Below are positions 48,106 to 51,193 of a stretch of DNA of 51,193 bases, in pieces. Each line of letters starts with the position of its first letter. The stretch's first letter is position 1. This stretch comes from an uncultured Francisellaceae bacterium (GTDB lineage Bacteria; Pseudomonadota; Gammaproteobacteria; Francisellales; CACEW01). A model generated the notes under the pieces. That model saw only the letters and a program-made list of their open reading frames with translations, did not search any database and was not told the origin of the DNA. The position numbers and the translations under genes were made by a program. The stretch is from contig CAJQSL010000034.1 in assembly GCA_905612315.1 (NCBI GenBank), positions 1 through 51,193 on the forward strand. The letters run 5' to 3'.

Positions 48106-49106
48106 AAAACAATAACTTCAAATTAACCCCTGAAAACAACACCCAACTTAACAACTTTTGCGGTCCAACTGATACCAATTTACTAACTATAGAAAGATTT
48201 CTAGCTGTAGAGATAAACCATCGCGGCCATGAGTTTAATATCATAGGAAAAGGTGACTTAGTAGATCAAGCCACAGATTTTATAAAAAATAATTACGCAA
48301 AATCAGCAAATTCCCATTTATCTCCACGCAATCTTAATTTAGACCTTCAGTGTTTTTCTAATAAAATAATTGAAAAGCAAAAGCAAGATTCAGATGAAAA
48401 AATGGATGATAGCATTTGCATTAAAACAAATAAAAAAACCATCAAACCAAGAGGCTTAAATCAGCAGCGTTATCTAAAGCGCATGCAAAAAAAGGATGTA
48501 AACTTTGGCATTGGCCCAGCTGGAACTGGGAAAACTTATTTAGCTGTTGCTCAAGCAGTTCAAGCATTAGAGTCAGAATCTGTTAAGCGCTTAATTTTAA
48601 CTCGCCCTGCAGTAGAAGCTGGAGAAAAACTAGGATTCTTACCGGGAGATTTATCTCAAAAGGTAGACCCGTATCTGCGCCCTATTTATGATGTACTTTA
48701 TGAACTGCTTGGAATTGAAAAAGTAACCATGCTTATAGAAAAGCAAATAATTGAAATTGCACCACTTGCATTCATGCGTGGTAGAACTTTAAATGATGCC
48801 TTCGTACTTCTTGATGAAGCGCAAAACACTACCAAAGAGCAAATGAAAATGTTCTTAACTAGAGTTGGATTTAACACCAAAGCTATTATTAACGGGGATA
48901 TAACTCAGTGCGACTTACCATCTAGCAAAATGTCTGGCTTAAGAGATGCAATCAATGTATTAGCTGATGTAAAAAATATTGGTTTCACCTTCTTTCATAA
49001 TCATGATGTAGTAAGGCATCATTTAGTTCAGGAAATTGTTTTAGCTTATGAAACCCAAACTGAGAAAGAACAAGCAAAAGCTGCTTCAAATCATGAGACA
49101 GCTTAA
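48102..49106 (+). CDS. ybeZ: PhoH-like ATPase (YbeZ)
   Basis: This 334-aa PhoH-family P-loop ATPase is a partner of YbeY in rRNA processing or quality control. Walker A is GPAGTGKT (138-145) and Walker B is [12 protein letters not shown], with [18 protein letters not shown] and [10 protein letters not shown] between and after. The start is TTG within the miaB stop (TTGA), with GAGG nine bases upstream. The N-terminal 115 residues include a weak KH-like part and a polar linker. The next gene is ybeY, after 32 bp. Confidence 0.95.
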   Translation: MKNNNFKLTPENNTQLNNFCGPTDTNLLTIERFLAVEINHRGHEFNIIGKGDLVDQATDFIKNNYAKSANSHLSPRNLNLDLQCFSNKIIEKQKQDSDEKMDDSICIKTNKKTIKPRGLNQQRYLKRMQKKDVNFGIGPAGTGKTYLAVAQAVQALESESVKRLILTRPAVEAGEKLGFLPGDLSQKVDPYLRPIYDVLYELLGIEKVTMLIEKQIIEIAPLAFMRGRTLNDAFVLLDEAQNTTKEQMKMFLTRVGFNTKAIINGDITQCDLPSSKMSGLRDAINVLADVKNIGFTFFHNHDVVRHHLVQEIVLAYETQTEKEQAKAASNHETA

Positions 49107-49138
49107 TATTATTTAGCATAAAATAAGGATATAAAACT

Positions 49139-49678
49139 ATGACTAATAACAATACTAACCATATTAAAATTAGTATAGAAAATGATACGGATATCCCTGA
49201 TAACAAACTTCCATCTGAGCTTGAGATTATTAATTTTATTAAAGATGCTATTAATATAGAACACGGCCCTTATTTTAATAAAGACAGAAATATAACTTCT
49301 GATCTAGATTTAACAGACTCAAGCTTACAAACAATCCCCCGTGAAAGCACCGATCTAATCTCTATTTGTTATGCTAATAAAAATGAAATGCAAAGAATTA
49401 ATAAAGAATTTAGGCAAAAAGATAAACCAACCAATATTTTATCCTTCCCTGCTGTAGCTCCTACTGGCTTTAAATTTGAAAGCTATTTAGGAGATTTAAT
49501 TTTATCTCCTGAAGTTATAGAAGCTGAGGCGAAAGCTCAAAACAAAGACCTTAAAAAATATTATGCGCACATGTTCATTCACGGTGCTCTACACCTTTTA
49601 GGGTATGATCATATGAATGATGCGGATGCGGAGGTTATGGAGGGGATTGAGGCTAGGTTGTTGAGATTAAGCACCTAA
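49139..49678 (+). CDS. ybeY: rRNA maturation endoribonuclease YbeY
   Basis: This 179-aa metal-dependent RNase is required for 16S rRNA 3'-end maturation. The zinc motif HGALHLLGYDH carries H148, H152 and H158, and the typical NILSFPAVAP segment is present (usually NVLSFP). It is longer at the N-terminus than E. coli YbeY (155 aa). AAGGA gives the ATG. The 3' end overlaps the convergent kinase-like gene by 12 bp. The ybeX and lnt genes that often follow are replaced by that gene. Confidence 0.96.
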   Translation: MTNNNTNHIKISIENDTDIPDNKLPSELEIINFIKDAINIEHGPYFNKDRNITSDLDLTDSSLQTIPRESTDLISICYANKNEMQRINKEFRQKDKPTNILSFPAVAPTGFKFESYLGDLILSPEVIEAEAKAQNKDLKKYYAHMFIHGALHLLGYDHMNDADAEVMEGIEARLLRLST

Positions 49679-51193
49679 TTCTGGCGCAGCACCATTATTT
49701 TTGCTTTTATCTAAACATTGTTTAAATGACCAAACAGCCTCCAAACTTAAGTGATGCTTCGTAGGTTTCGCACAAAACTTCCTTTTAAACATATGAACGG
49801 CACTTGCAAGAAAAAATATTGAACAGATCACATGCAATACTGCACGAAAATTGTTGTTCCGCGTAGACCGGTATCCGGCCTTGTTATTCCAATGTCTAAA
49901 TTGATCAAAGGCTACCGTATGTTTGCGATAAAAGTCACCACAATCTGCTTTTACCTTACCCTTCCAGCCGTTACTCAAAATACCTTCATGCTTTCTTACA
50001 TAAATATCACATGCCTTCCAAAAATCCAATCTATCACCAGCTGGCACCTCGAGGCATATTTTCTTTAAATCTTCATAAGCCTTTTGATCCTGGCTTTCAA
50101 AGTTTGCTAATGATTCATGTAAACTGGTGATATCTCTTTCATGCATTTCAAAAACTGCTGTGCCTAGAAAGTCAAATGCAGTAGAAAATATTCTTTCGTA
50201 TCTCTCGATAGCAATAGATTCACCACCTACGACTCCTCTTTTCTTAGCTTCAAAAGCAGCCTTAATTTCAGATTCACATGCACTTAACGAGTGTTCTATT
50301 CTTTTTTGTAAAAGACCAATCTCATCACCTAACCTTCGCTTATAGCCTTCATAACTGGTACATTGTTCAAGGCAATCTGCAATTGAATATCTTATTAAAT
50401 CCAGGGCAAAACTAGCCTTTCCTTCCAAGAGCTCCTCCTTTTGCTTTCTGTCCTCCACACTTTCTCCTAAATCTTTCTCTAAAAATTTTATCAATTCACT
50501 CTGGAATTCAAGAAATTTATCACTTAAACGCTCAACACCTTGACCTGTTACTGCCCCATCACCTTCACCTTCAATTGTTCTTTCACAAATAAAATCTTCT
50601 TGAGCTATTCTACTAAGAGTTTGGGTAAAATGACTTAATTTACCTGTTGGACATTCTTCAGTCTCTTCATAACAAAGAGGATCAAAAAGGGTAACTTCTT
50701 CTGTTTCTGGGTTAAAAAATATATTCCCTCTATTTAAATCCAGATGCTCTCCAAAACCGTCTTGCCTTAAAACTTCTGCATATACACCCTTTAAAGCAGT
50801 GAATTTTGCATTAGGACTTAGATCTGTACTAAGATTTTCCTCAAAAAATTTAAGTGTTTTGCCACCATCTATCATTAAATTACAGTGCCTTCCACTTGGT
50901 ATAGAAACACTGTTACACTCAACATCTAAACCCACCGATCCATTCCAGTCTTGCTGGCCTTTTAAAGATCTTGTGCTATTTAATCCTTCTTTCTCAATCC
51001 TTAAAACTAATTCTTTTTCCTCTTCTTCTTCCACAATCCTTGAAACTTTCTCTTTATCATCACCTATTACTTTTAGTTTAAAAACTAAAGCACTTTGACC
51101 ACTATTAAAGTACTCTATTGTAAAATCTCTTTCACTCCAACCAAGTTGTCGTATAAATGTACTGACATCTCCTACACATTCAGCTATGAAACA
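49667..51193 (-). CDS. protein-kinase-like effector candidate, 5' end beyond the window
   Basis: The frame is open from its stop at 49667 to the right edge, giving at least 508 codons with no ATG near the edge, so the true start lies outside. A GTG at 51034 (455 aa) has poor Shine-Dalgarno spacing. The catalytic loop HLDLNRGN matches the eukaryotic kinase HxDLxxxN. It is followed by IFFNPETEEVTLFDP, the counterpart of the DFG region (D in LFDP). Upstream are a likely Gly-loop and VAIK-like strand (SGQSALVLKLK, KELVLRIEKE). After the fold come about 280 mainly helical residues and a hydrophobic helix (HVICSIFFLASAVHMF) near the C-terminus. It lacks the conserved bacterial PknB-type motifs. Whether the substrate is protein, lipid or small molecule is unknown. 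Confidence 0.75.
   Translation of the reverse strand, partial: CFIAECVGDVSTFIRQLGWSERDFTIEYFNSGQSALVFKLKVIGDDKEKVSRIVEEEEEKELVLRIEKEGLNSTRSLKGQQDWNGSVGLDVECNSVSIPSGRHCNLMIDGGKTLKFFEENLSTDLSPNAKFTALKGVYAEVLRQDGFGEHLDLNRGNIFFNPETEEVTLFDPLCYEETEECPTGKLSHFTQTLSRIAQEDFICERTIEGEGDGAVTGQGVERLSDKFLEFQSELIKFLEKDLGESVEDRKQKEELLEGKASFALDLIRYSIADCLEQCTSYEGYKRRLGDEIGLLQKRIEHSLSACESEIKAAFEAKKRGVVGGESIAIERYERIFSTAFDFLGTAVFEMHERDITSLHESLANFESQDQKAYEDLKKICLEVPAGDRLDFWKACDIYVRKHEGILSNGWKGKVKADCGDFYRKHTVAFDQFRHWNNKAGYRSTRNNNFRAVLHVICSIFFLASAVHMFKRKFCAKPTKHHLSLEAVWSFKQCLDKSKNNGAAPELGA

Overview
The window is a strongly AT-rich bacterial chromosome segment. The core genes point to a gammaproteobacterium: accBC, nadK, hemXY, trxB, infA, clpA/clpS/icd and miaB-phoH-ybeY. 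The trxB-infA-clpA-clpS-icd neighbourhood resembles the order I recall from Legionella and Coxiella. Proteins with eukaryotic-type folds sit singly between the housekeeping genes: a RING-H2 finger protein with a Glu-rich tail, an ankyrin protein, an F-box/coiled-coil protein, a protein-kinase-like protein, and two small proteins with cysteine clusters. Together they suggest a host-associated or intracellular member of Legionellales or a relative. That placement is inference; there is no rRNA here to test it.

Layout. 1-3094: a 27-bp tandem repeat, two tandem DUF1338 (HglS-like) genes, an orphan pseudopilin and a small membrane protein. 3089-8434: mltA, the RING protein, accB-accC, a secreted DUF3108-like protein and a glutaredoxin. 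8502-16300: an AddB-like nuclease, a Cys-rich small protein, nadK and two APC-family amino-acid permeases. 16403-22168: a DUF4143 ATPase with a triple operator-like repeat upstream, metN with a fused metI-metQ, and a two-gene ABC exporter. 22183-30478: the ankyrin protein, the AddA-like helicase-nuclease, anmK, a 646-bp repeat-rich gap and murQ. 30566-37600: a fatty acid desaturase, the F-box protein, hemY-hemX, an AIM24-like protein and a lytic transglycosylase lipoprotein. 37708-51193: a KfrA-like protein, trxB, infA, clpA, clpS, a Cys-tailed hypothetical protein, icd, a YeiH-like transporter, a 66-aa basic ORF, miaB-phoH-ybeY, and the kinase-like gene, which runs off the right edge.

Functional themes. 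AnmK, MurQ and two lytic transglycosylases (MltA and an SLT lipoprotein) cover peptidoglycan turnover and recycling. The AddA- and AddB-like proteins are the two expected halves of a double-strand-break repair enzyme, but are encoded about 12.6 kb apart on opposite strands. The methionine importer, two permeases and the sulfate-exporter-like protein fit an organism that scavenges nutrients. A dispersed palindromic repeat (gattgc...ctcgcaacgac type) recurs between genes, often near 3' ends. I see no insertion sequence, CRISPR array, prophage, tRNA or rRNA. Several genes appear to start at TTG or GTG, judged by Shine-Dalgarno placement.
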